NCBI GenBank assembly: GCA_028684435.1
Contig: JAQUFX010000026.1
Location: 1-15,839 of the forward strand
DNA from: Bacilli bacterium
Lineage (GTDB): Bacteria; Bacillota_I; Bacilli_A; RF39; UBA660
Direction of reading: 5' to 3'
Length of the DNA stretch: 15,839 nucleotides
The notes beneath the pieces were generated by a model. That model searched no databases. It was not told the DNA's origin and saw only the letters and a list, made by a program, of their open reading frames with translations. The translations under genes were made by a program, and so were the position numbers. Shown piece by piece: positions 6,735-13,731 of the stretch (its first letter is position 1; each line of letters begins with the position of its first letter).

Positions 6735-7704
6735 TAATAATTAAATCTTCAAATGGAACATAAGACTTTATGAATCCACTGTCAATCATCATATCTTCTA
6801 AATTTTCAAATATTTTTTCACTTATAGTAGTAGTATTTAACCATGAATCTGCTTTTTTATAACGATCTACAATTTTGATAAGCTCATTTAAAGAAGCATC
6901 AGGGAATTGTTTGATTATAATTTTAGAAATTGTGTCACTATTATTTTTTTTTGTAAATTCTAACCCTTTATTTAATGCTGCTTTAAAATTATTAATATCA
7001 TTAGAATTATTGTTTATAAAACTTTTTTTAGCATTAAAGGCAGTATAGGGAACTTCTCCTGAATGTTTGCCAACACTAGCAACTACATATCCATAACCCA
7101 TATTTTCTATTTTAGTTGCATTGGGTTCAAATAGATTTACAAAATCACCTTCACCACTTATAAATGCACTAGTTAAGTTTGCAAAATCGACACTATCATT
7201 AATATTTACATTTTCTACTTTCGCATTTTTAACTGCATTCATAAAATTAATAATTGGCATTCCACCAGCTCTTCCTGCTATTACTTCTTTTCCAGCTAAA
7301 TCATTCATCGTAAATTTTTCGATTTTTTGTCTAGATACAATAAACTGTCCATCTCTTTTTGTTAAACCTGCAAAAGTTGCTACATAATCTTCTTTTCCTT
7401 CATTATAAACATATATTGTTGCTTCAGGTCCACATAAACCAATTTCTACATCGCCTGATAATACGGCGGCAACGACATTATTAGCTCCACTTGTTAATAT
7501 TAAATCAATATTTAACCCAACTTCTTCAAAATATCCTTTTTCAATTGCAATATAAAATGGAGAATAGAAAGGACTGTGTGTAACTTCAGCTACTTTTAAT
7601 GTTTTTAATTTATCTTCTTCATTATTTTTATTTAAAAATATTATTAGTAAGGTTGCAATAAGTGCTATTAAAATAACCCCTCCATAAATAAATATTCTTT
7701 TCAT
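6727..7704 (-). CDS. NitT/TauT-type ABC transporter substrate-binding protein (NMT1/SsuA-like), membrane-anchored
   Basis: A 325-residue extracytoplasmic binding protein, first gene of a three-gene importer operon. Family features: SPFYIAIEKGYFEEVGLNID (48-67), then VLSGDVEIGLCGPEATIYVY (81-100), AGREVI-like AGKEVIAGRAGGMP (137-150) and VNLFEPNATKIE. These match the periplasmic-binding fold of the NMT1/THI5/SsuA group, whose ligands include sulfonates, nitrate and thiamine precursors. No TPP riboswitch or sulfur gene is nearby, so the ligand is left open. Unusually there is no cysteine in the first 90 residues, so no lipobox; a hydrophobic helix at about 5-24 followed by an Asn/Glu/Lys linker suggests a non-cleaved membrane anchor. 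Start: AAGGAGG (7711-7717, minus) is 6 bases from the ATG. Confidence 0.92.
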   Translation of the reverse strand: MKRIFIYGGVILIALIATLLIIFLNKNNEEDKLKTLKVAEVTHSPFYSPFYIAIEKGYFEEVGLNIDLILTSGANNVVAAVLSGDVEIGLCGPEATIYVYNEGKEDYVATFAGLTKRDGQFIVSRQKIEKFTMNDLAGKEVIAGRAGGMPIINFMNAVKNAKVENVNINDSVDFANLTSAFISGEGDFVNLFEPNATKIENMGYGYVVASVGKHSGEVPYTAFNAKKSFINNNSNDINNFKAALNKGLEFTKKNNSDTISKIIIKQFPDASLNELIKIVDRYKKADSWLNTTTISEKIFENLEDMMIDSGFIKSYVPFEDLIINE

Positions 7705-7728
7705 TAAATTCCTCCTTAATTCATTTTT

Positions 7729-7758
7729 AGTATATGTATTGTGCTTTTTTTTTGTGAA
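7729..7758 (-). promoter_or_regulatory. Promoter of the ABC importer operon
   Basis: On the minus strand: -35 TTCACA (plus-strand 7753-7758), 18-bp spacer, -10 TATACT (plus-strand 7729-7734). The transcript would start within about 25 bases of the initiation codon, leaving no room for a riboswitch. Confidence 0.6.
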
Positions 7759-7765
7759 TTTGATG

Positions 7766-7794
7766 TTGATATAATAAAGTTTGTTTGATATAAT
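7766..7794 (+). promoter_or_regulatory. Promoter of the coiled-coil gene pair
   Basis: -35 TTGATA (7766-7771), 17-bp spacer and a consensus -10 TATAAT (7789-7794), 27 bases before the ATG at 7822. It is divergent from the importer promoter, only 7 bases away from it. Confidence 0.75.
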
Positions 7795-7821
7795 TCTTAT
7801 TAGAATAAGGAGGGCTCGATC

Positions 7822-9183
7822 ATGATTACGTTAGTTGAAGAATTAAATCAAAGCCTACAAAAATTATTAGACGATATATTAAATAAAAAAAATGAAATTG
7901 AAAATATATTAACTAAAATTAATGAAAAAATTAATGAAAAAATTGATGAAGCTAAACAGTATAAAAAAGAAGTAGATAATGTTAAGTTACAAATAAATAT
8001 CTTAGAAGATGAAATAAAATCTTTAGAAGCTGATTTAACTGATTTGAAAGAAAAATTTGGTAAAAAGAATCATACTGCAATTATTGAAGCAGGTAATATT
8101 GAAATTAATGCTAAAATAGTTGAAAAACAAAAAATAATAACAAAGCATCGTCAAAAGATATCAGAATTAACTGAAAAAGCACGCAGTATAAAAGATTTAT
8201 TAATGAATCTTAAGAAAGATAAAATTTTAAAAGAAGACAAATTAGATAATTATGTAAAAGTTTATAAATATTATAATGAATCTTTAACAAGAATAATTGA
8301 ACATACTAAAAACAATCCTAATAATTTAACTATTAGAGAAAATAATTATAATTATTTAAAAACTAAATTTAATCGTGAAGAACCAACAACAGAAGTCTTT
8401 GAAGAGATTGAATCAATAGATAATGATCTTAATAAGATAAAAGAAAAAGTAAAAGAAAAAAATAATCAAGAAGAATCTTATGAGGATAAAGATGAATTTT
8501 TAGAAAGATTAAAAAAAGCTTCTTTTGAACTTGAAGAATTAGAAAAAAATATTGATTTAAATTATAATGATGTTTTTGAAAAAGATGAAAATGCTAATCC
8601 TAGTTTAGAAGATGAAAAAGAAACAGAACCAATTGAAGAAGCAATTGAATTAGCACCAGTAGACATTCCAGTTGAAGAAATAAAGGAAGAAAAAATTAAT
8701 ATTCTAAATGTTTTTGATAATGATGTAAGTAAGGCTGATATTAAAGAAGTGCCAGATATATTTGGAAATAATAAAATATCAGAAAAAGAGTTAAATGAAA
8801 GCACTCTAAATATTAAGGATTTTTTTGAAAAATATGGAATAGATTTTAATAGATTTGATAATAAAAAACAAGAAGAACTTAAAAATGCCTTTTCTCCTAA
8901 AATGTTTGAAGAAATAATTAAAGTACTAGTTAATAATAATATCGATTTAAGTAATATTTATAATGCTAGTAATATTTTAATTGAGACATCGCCAATTGAA
9001 CTTGATAAAATTATTAGTAAACTTTTGCTTGCAGGTCAGTCTACCACAAATATTAGTTTCGTTCTTAATTCATTATCTTCAATAAGCAGTGATGATTTAA
9101 ATAATGTAGTGTCATCTTATGGAACTGATATAAAAGATGCTAATATTACCGATTTAATTATTAAAGCAAGAAGGAGCGAATAA
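7822..9183 (+). CDS. Coiled-coil protein with acidic linker and C-terminal helical domain, unknown function
   Basis: A 453-residue cytoplasmic protein without signal peptide or membrane segment. Start: AAGGAGGG lies just upstream of the ATG and a consensus promoter precedes it. Three regions can be seen: a long coiled coil (about 5-165, heptad Leu/Ile with Lys/Glu), an acidic linker, probably disordered (about 185-325, many Glu and Asp), and a compact helical domain (about 326-450). The C-terminal domain contains KYGIDFN, then EELKNAFSPKMFEEII, which is echoed in the small protein encoded directly downstream (LGFN, then ENLKSGFEPEVINMLL). I do not recognise the protein. The architecture suggests a scaffold or cytoskeleton-like part that presents a helical binding domain. 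The next gene begins 2 bases after its stop. Confidence 0.85.
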   Translation: MITLVEELNQSLQKLLDDILNKKNEIENILTKINEKINEKIDEAKQYKKEVDNVKLQINILEDEIKSLEADLTDLKEKFGKKNHTAIIEAGNIEINAKIVEKQKIITKHRQKISELTEKARSIKDLLMNLKKDKILKEDKLDNYVKVYKYYNESLTRIIEHTKNNPNNLTIRENNYNYLKTKFNREEPTTEVFEEIESIDNDLNKIKEKVKEKNNQEESYEDKDEFLERLKKASFELEELEKNIDLNYNDVFEKDENANPSLEDEKETEPIEEAIELAPVDIPVEEIKEEKINILNVFDNDVSKADIKEVPDIFGNNKISEKELNESTLNIKDFFEKYGIDFNRFDNKKQEELKNAFSPKMFEEIIKVLVNNNIDLSNIYNASNILIETSPIELDKIISKLLLAGQSTTNISFVLNSLSSISSDDLNNVVSSYGTDIKDANITDLIIKARRSE

Positions 9184-9184
9184 T

Positions 9185-9472
9185 ATGGACTATTTACTGG
9201 ACTTAGGTTTTAATGATAACGAAATAGAAAATCTTAAAAGTGGTTTTGAACCTGAAGTTATAAATATGCTTTTGTTATTTCCTAAAATAGTAGCTGTTAA
9301 TTACCAAATATTAAATGAAATAGGAATAAAAAATATTAAAGAAGTTTTTAGTAAGCATATCAAAATGTTTTTAATGAACCCTGACCGTTTTAAGGCCATA
9401 TTTGTAAAATATGATCAAGCAGATTTAATTAGATGTATTGAAAAAAATGCTGATATTATCGAAAAATTATAA
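9185..9472 (+). CDS. Small helical protein sharing a motif with the upstream coiled-coil protein
   Basis: A 95-residue cytoplasmic protein with no membrane segment. Start: AAGGAG (9171-9176) lies in the end of the previous gene, 8 bases from the ATG, and the two genes are 1 base apart, so they are co-translated. The sequence is all-helical. LLDLGFNDNEIENLKSG, followed by a Pro-containing turn (LLLFPKIVAVNYQILNEIGI), recalls the helix pattern of mTERF-like repeats, but I would not assign that family. The stretch ENLKSGFEPEVINMLL resembles EELKNAFSPKMFEEII in the upstream protein, suggesting that the domain was duplicated. An interaction between the two products is likely on context; the function is unknown. 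Confidence 0.82.
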   Translation: MDYLLDLGFNDNEIENLKSGFEPEVINMLLLFPKIVAVNYQILNEIGIKNIKEVFSKHIKMFLMNPDRFKAIFVKYDQADLIRCIEKNADIIEKL

Positions 9473-9500
9473 GAGTTAAAATTAACTCTTATTTATTTGT
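9471..9500 (+). terminator. Terminator of the coiled-coil gene pair
   Basis: AAGAGTTAA (9471-9479) and TTAACTCTT (9482-9490) form a hairpin that overlaps the stop codon, followed by ATTTATTTGT. Confidence 0.7.
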
Positions 9501-9508
9501 TAAATAGA

Positions 9509-9523
9509 TGTATACGGTTTACA
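9509..9523. promoter_or_regulatory. Operator-like palindrome upstream of the wall-hydrolase operon
   Basis: TGTATAC-G-GTTTACA is an inverted repeat with one mismatch in seven pairs, about 30 bases upstream of the -10 box. It resembles LacI-type or related operators in general form only. No regulator gene is adjacent. Confidence 0.35.
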
Positions 9524-9539
9524 CCTTTCACTCATAAAG

Positions 9540-9569
9540 TTTACTAATTGTGCTATACTATATTATATA
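9540..9569 (+). promoter_or_regulatory. Promoter of the glucosaminidase-dockerin operon
   Basis: An extended -10, TGCTATACT (9551-9559), places transcription start about 20 bases before the ATG. An alternative is -35 TTTACT (9540-9545) with an AT-rich -10 at about 9561-9568, but that start would fall at the ribosome binding site. TAGGTGG precedes the ATG. Confidence 0.5.
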
Positions 9570-9587
9570 TAAGTAGGTGGTAAATAA

Positions 9588-11297
9588 ATGAATAAATATA
9601 TGATTTTAACTATATTGTTTTTATCGTTTTTTATCACAATTGAGGTTTATGCTGAAGATGGAAAAGCAAATTCATCTAATGGTATAAATATAAGAGAGAA
9701 AGCAACTATTGATTCTGCTGTTATAGGTGCTATTGGAGATGGTGTCAGATTTTATATATCTAATAAAAATGCTGGAACAGGTAATGGTTGCTCTGATAAT
9801 TGGTATTATATTTATTATCAAAATAATTATGGATATGTATGTTCTACTTATGTTACGTTAGTACCAAGCACTGAAACATCTACATCATATGGAAGACCAT
9901 GGACGACTCCTAAAAAAGCGATAATGGGAGGAGCTGAATTTATTGGTAGTGCTTATATATCAAAGGGTCAGTTTACTTCTTATTTAAAAAAATTTAATGT
10001 TAATCCAACTCATTATTCTGTTTACAATCATCAATATATGGCGAATTTAAGAGCACCAACTGCTGAAGCAAAAAGAAATTATACCTCTTTGGCTAGTACA
10101 GGATTATTAAATCGAGTATATAATTTTGTTATTCCTGAATTTACTAGCATGCCATCATCGACATATATTGAGGGTATGTGGAATACCGAAAGGCAAACGG
10201 CGAGTATCCAAGATGAAAGTTTTGAAAATTCCATTTCTTCTTTTAATGAAGATTATAAACCATATTTAAGATATTTACATACTAAATATCCGTTATGGAC
10301 TTTTACTCCTTTAAATACTAATCTTGATTTTAATAATAGCGTCCAAAGAGAAAAACCAATTAGTAGTATAGAAATAAATTCTGGATTTTGTGAAACTAAT
10401 CCCTATACTGTAACAGAAAATGGTTGGTGTATAGCTACAGATGATGCGGTTAAATTTTTCCTTGATCCGAGAAATTTCTTGAGTGAAAAATATATCTTTA
10501 TGTTTGAAAATTTATCTTATTCAGAAATTTATACGGAAAACATTGTTCAAAATGTTATAAATGGTACTTTTATGCAAGATCTTTCTTTATTAGATAATCA
10601 AAAATATGCTAGTATTTTTGTTGAAGCGGGACATACTGCTAATGTGTCACCTCTTTATTTAGCATCACTTGCTATTCAAGAAATTGGATTTCATAACACT
10701 CCTACTTTTACGACAAGTGGAGAGCAGTTTGAGTATGAAGGATATAATTATTCAGGTTTATATAATTTCTTTAATATAGGAGCTTCTAGTAGTGAATCAA
10801 ATCCTGCTAAAGCAGGTTTAGTATATGCAAATGGCGGAGCAGGCTATAACAATGGCTATAATCCTGACCCAAGTAGTGCAAATTTCTTGGAGATATTAAA
10901 AGTAAATAGAATAAATGATTATATAAAAGGATATGCACTGGGCACTAATATTCAAGCTATAAAAAATTCAATTGGAAATGCTGCTACAATTGTTGTTAAA
11001 AATAGTCAAGATAATATAAAAAGTAATAATGAACTTATAGCAACAGGGAATAGAATAATAATATCTAATGGAACTACATCTGCAACATATACTTATGTAG
11101 TAAGAGGAGATCTTAATGGTGATGGTGAAATAAATTCGGCTGACTTATTAAGAATCAGGCAACACTTATTAGGTATCAATAAACTAACAGGGCCTTATTT
11201 AACAAGTTCATTACTTGCAAGTGGAACGGAAGTTAATTCGGCTGACCTTTTAAAAATAAGACAACATTTATTAGGAATTATAAATATAGAACAGTAG
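9588..11297 (+). CDS. Secreted SH3b - endo-beta-N-acetylglucosaminidase - dockerin protein
   Basis: A 569-residue exported peptidoglycan hydrolase. In order: signal peptide (1-22, cut after VYA), a bacterial SH3 domain (about 25-92, NGINIREKAT to GYVCSTYVTL) for wall binding, a region typical of clostridial and Bacilli glucosaminidases (about 115-320, with DPRNFLSEKYIFMFENLSY at 293-311), the LytD/SagA-like glucosaminidase core (about 335-450), and a C-terminal type I dockerin-like module (505-563). The probable catalytic acid is E365 in LASLAIQEIG, with YNFFNIGA at 392-399. In the dockerin, loop 1 (DLNGDGEINSAD, 508-519) has full calcium ligands; loop 2 (about 541-553) keeps only the last Asp. 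Both helices read NSADLL-K/R-IRQHLLG. It would cut glycan strands during growth or separation. The downstream gene starts 7 bases later and may encode its anchor. Confidence 0.88.
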   Translation: MNKYMILTILFLSFFITIEVYAEDGKANSSNGINIREKATIDSAVIGAIGDGVRFYISNKNAGTGNGCSDNWYYIYYQNNYGYVCSTYVTLVPSTETSTSYGRPWTTPKKAIMGGAEFIGSAYISKGQFTSYLKKFNVNPTHYSVYNHQYMANLRAPTAEAKRNYTSLASTGLLNRVYNFVIPEFTSMPSSTYIEGMWNTERQTASIQDESFENSISSFNEDYKPYLRYLHTKYPLWTFTPLNTNLDFNNSVQREKPISSIEINSGFCETNPYTVTENGWCIATDDAVKFFLDPRNFLSEKYIFMFENLSYSEIYTENIVQNVINGTFMQDLSLLDNQKYASIFVEAGHTANVSPLYLASLAIQEIGFHNTPTFTTSGEQFEYEGYNYSGLYNFFNIGASSSESNPAKAGLVYANGGAGYNNGYNPDPSSANFLEILKVNRINDYIKGYALGTNIQAIKNSIGNAATIVVKNSQDNIKSNNELIATGNRIIISNGTTSATYTYVVRGDLNGDGEINSADLLRIRQHLLGINKLTGPYLTSSLLASGTEVNSADLLKIRQHLLGIINIEQ

Positions 11298-11304
11298 GGA
11301 TAAA

Positions 11305-12573
11305 ATGAAAAAAATAAAATATTTAATAATAGGAATCTTCGCATTTATTTTTGCAAGCAATATAGTATTTGCCGCTGGAACAGCAAGCTTATCAACAAAT
11401 GCTAGTACAATTGAAAATGGTAGTAGAGTAAAAGCATCTTTGTCTTTAAGAGGCGTTGCTGCTTGGAATGTAACTATTCATAGTAGCGGTGCAACAAGTG
11501 GATGTACTGAAAAATTTGTTGGTGATAGTGGAACTGCTCAAAATATAAATAAAACATTTACGGTTACTTGCACATCAACATCAACTGGAATAATAAACTT
11601 TTCAGTAAGTGGTGATATAACTAGTGCTAATGGTGAAAATGTTAAAATAAGCGGAAGTAAAAGTGTTAAAGTAGTAACGCCTCGTCAAAAGTCATCAAAT
11701 AACAAATTGAAAAGCTTATCAATAACAGGCTTTGAGCTTACTCCTGCTTTCAATGTAAATACTAAAGAATATCAGCTTTTAGTGCCATCGACAACAGAAA
11801 AAATCACAATTAATGCTGCTAAAGAAGATAGCTATGCAAGTATAGAAGGAACAGGAGAAAAAGAAGTTCATGAAGGAGCAAACTTTTTCGAAGTCATTGT
11901 AACCAGTGAAACTGGGGTTAGTAATATTTACACAATCACAGTTACAGTTGAAGATTTAAATCCAATTGAAGTAACAATAGGTAAAGGAAAATTTACTGTT
12001 GTTAAAGAAGCTAGGAATTTAGTGAAACCAGATTTATTTGATGAAACGACAATAAAAATAAATGATATAGATGTGCCAGCATTTACAAATTCAGTTTCAA
12101 AATATACTTTAGTAGGTCTAAAAGATAGTAACGGTAAAATAGAATTATATATTTATAAAAAAGATAAATATACAAAATATAAAGAATTTAATAGTGATAA
12201 AATAAGTGTTATTTTTTTAGAAGATGTAAAAAAACCTAAACATTTCGAAAAAATATCTTTAACTTTAAATGAAGAAAAGGTCGTAGCTTATAAGTATAAC
12301 GATTTAATTTTAGTCTATGCTACTAATATCGCTACTGGAAAAACCAATTATTATAGTTACGATGATGAAGAAAAAACTCTTCAAATATTTGATATAAATG
12401 ATTATATTAATTCAATTTCTAAAACTGAGAACTCAAAAATTATAATAATAATATTATCAATTCTATTGTTAATTTCTATCATTATAAGTACATTATTATA
12501 TTTTAATTTTAAAAAACCAAAAAAAATAAAAATAAAAGAAGAATATAAAAAAATAAAACCGAGCAAAAAATAA
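11305..12573 (+). CDS. Membrane-anchored surface protein: Ig/cohesin-like domain plus cadherin-like domain
   Basis: A 422-residue surface protein. In order: signal peptide (1-23, VFA), a beta-sandwich domain of Ig/cohesin-like character (about 24-126, GTASLSTNASTIENGSRV to GSKSVKVV) with a likely disulfide C67-C89, a cadherin-like beta-sandwich (PF12733 type, about 133-217: LKSLSITGFELTPAFN, TKEYQLLVPS, YTITVTVED), an unassigned domain (about 218-375), one transmembrane helix (about 379-401) and a short Lys-rich cytoplasmic tail. The orientation is domains outside. The start is preceded by AGGGA, which overlaps the stop codon of the dockerin-bearing hydrolase, so the two are coupled. By position and domain types it is a candidate cell-surface receptor for that dockerin, but the first domain lacks clear cohesin signature residues and could be a plain Ig-like module. 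Confidence 0.82.
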   Translation: MKKIKYLIIGIFAFIFASNIVFAAGTASLSTNASTIENGSRVKASLSLRGVAAWNVTIHSSGATSGCTEKFVGDSGTAQNINKTFTVTCTSTSTGIINFSVSGDITSANGENVKISGSKSVKVVTPRQKSSNNKLKSLSITGFELTPAFNVNTKEYQLLVPSTTEKITINAAKEDSYASIEGTGEKEVHEGANFFEVIVTSETGVSNIYTITVTVEDLNPIEVTIGKGKFTVVKEARNLVKPDLFDETTIKINDIDVPAFTNSVSKYTLVGLKDSNGKIELYIYKKDKYTKYKEFNSDKISVIFLEDVKKPKHFEKISLTLNEEKVVAYKYNDLILVYATNIATGKTNYYSYDDEEKTLQIFDINDYINSISKTENSKIIIIILSILLLISIIISTLLYFNFKKPKKIKIKEEYKKIKPSKK

Positions 12574-12588
12574 TAACTTGGTTTTTTT
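12555..12588 (+). terminator. Terminator of the glucosaminidase-dockerin operon
   Basis: AAAACCGAG (12555-12563) pairs with CTTGGTTTT (12577-12585, one G-U pair), followed by a T run to 12588. The loop contains the stop codon. Confidence 0.75.
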
Positions 12589-12589
12589 C

Positions 12590-12618
12590 TTGATAATATA
12601 ATCGATAAAAGTTATAAT
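12590..12618 (+). promoter_or_regulatory. Promoter of recX
   Basis: -35 TTGATA (12590-12595), 17-bp spacer, consensus -10 TATAAT (12613-12618). It begins directly after the preceding terminator. No LexA-type box is evident. Confidence 0.75.
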
Positions 12619-12641
12619 TAAGAAAAGAAAGAAGTGTTTTA

Positions 12642-13391
12642 GTGATAATAAATGGATATAAAAAAATTAAAAATAATAAGTATGAATTAACACTAAATAA
12701 TAACACTTCAATTATTTTATTTGAAGAAACAATTATAAAATATAATTTATTAATATATAGAAATATTTCTCAAACTGAATTAGAATTAATAATTAAAGAA
12801 AATAATAAATTAGGAGCATATTATATAGCTATTAATTATTTAAATAAAAAAATGAGAACAGAATTTGAAGTTAAAAAATATTTAAAAAATAAAGAGTATA
12901 ATAAAAAAATAATTGATAATACCATTGCTATGTTAAAAAAACAAGGATATATAGATGATGATAAATATATTGATATTTATATAAATGATCAATTTAGTTT
13001 AACAAATAATGGCCCTGAAAAAATAAAATATAATTTAATAAAATTAGGAATAGATAAATCAAAAATACATATTAATAAGGATTTTAATTTAAAAATAAAA
13101 AAGATCATTGATAAAAAAGTTGCTTTAAACAATAAGTTAAGTACTAAAGCTTTAATAATAAATATATCTCATTATTTAATTAGATTAGGATATAATATTG
13201 AGATATTTCAAGATTATTTGGAAAAAATAAATAATAGTGATGATAAATTTATTAAAATAGATTATAAAAAATTATATAATAAATATAAAAATAAATATGA
13301 TCAAAATAATTTAAATCTATTTATAAAAGATAATTTATATAAAAAAGGCTATGATTTAGATTTAATAAATAAAACAATAGAAAAGGAATAA
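12642..13391 (+). CDS. recX: Regulatory protein RecX
   Basis: A 249-residue cytoplasmic modulator of RecA, which in other bacteria limits or reshapes RecA filaments. The RecX three-helix repeats are recognisable: AINYLNKKMRTEFEVKKYLK (about 59-78, matching A-x-x-xL-x-x-R-x-r-t-x-x-E-l-x-x-xL), IIDNTIAMLKKQGYIDDDKY (about 85-104, the conserved L-x-x-x-gyidD-x-x-y) and the later GPEKIKYNLIKLGID. The N-terminal 50 residues and a longer C-terminus follow the long Bacilli-type RecX, rather than the roughly 150-residue proteobacterial form. The start is GTG at 12642, with only a weak purine stretch (AGAAAGAAG) before it; a nearby ATG is out of frame. recA is not in this window, so recX stands apart from it here. 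Confidence 0.85.
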   Translation: MIINGYKKIKNNKYELTLNNNTSIILFEETIIKYNLLIYRNISQTELELIIKENNKLGAYYIAINYLNKKMRTEFEVKKYLKNKEYNKKIIDNTIAMLKKQGYIDDDKYIDIYINDQFSLTNNGPEKIKYNLIKLGIDKSKIHINKDFNLKIKKIIDKKVALNNKLSTKALIINISHYLIRLGYNIEIFQDYLEKINNSDDKFIKIDYKKLYNKYKNKYDQNNLNLFIKDNLYKKGYDLDLINKTIEKE

Positions 13392-13393
13392 AA

Positions 13394-13684
13394 ATGAAAT
13401 TATATTATCAAACATTATCAAAAGAAAATAAAAAAAAATTAAAACAAAAATTCTTAAATAGTAAAGAATCTATTTTATTTAAAAAAGGTAATAAAATAGT
13501 AGTGGTATCAATTATTGGAATAGCTATAGCGTTTATATCAGCAATATTTGATATTATATATAAAACTGGAATCTTAAATTATATCTTAGATGGATTACTA
13601 TTTATATTTTCCTTAATATTTTTAATTATTTTTAATAAAATAAAATTAAAAGAAATAAATAAATTTGCATTAAAATCTAAATAA
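13394..13684 (+). CDS. Small two-helix membrane protein of unknown function
   Basis: A 96-residue protein with a basic N-terminus (Lys-rich, 1-33), two hydrophobic helices (about 35-54 and 61-80) and a basic tail, giving a short hairpin in the membrane with both ends probably in the cytoplasm. Start: AAAGGAATAAAAATG, 2 bases after the recX stop, so it is in the recX transcript. No motif or family recognised. A strong terminator follows. Confidence 0.75.
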   Translation: MKLYYQTLSKENKKKLKQKFLNSKESILFKKGNKIVVVSIIGIAIAFISAIFDIIYKTGILNYILDGLLFIFSLIFLIIFNKIKLKEINKFALKSK

Positions 13685-13688
13685 AATA

Positions 13689-13721
13689 ATTAAAAAGAGA
13701 AGATTAACTTCTCTTTTTAAT
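13689..13721. terminator. Bidirectional terminator between the recX operon and prsA
   Basis: A perfect 14-bp stem, ATTAAAAAGAGAAG (13689-13702) with its complement at 13708-13721, and a 5-base loop. The A and T runs on both sides serve the converging transcripts. Confidence 0.9.
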
Positions 13722-13731
13722 ATTAGATTAA

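Noticed and set aside
7121..7387. Plus-strand open frame of 88 codons
   Set aside because: It is antisense to the substrate-binding protein, whose family motifs are clear.
7705..7821. TPP or other riboswitch in front of the importer
   Set aside because: The distance from the promoter to the start codon is too short and no conserved riboswitch core is seen.
8562..8804. Minus-strand Ser-rich open frame
   Set aside because: Mirror image of the Glu/Asp-rich linker of the coiled-coil protein; composition artefact.
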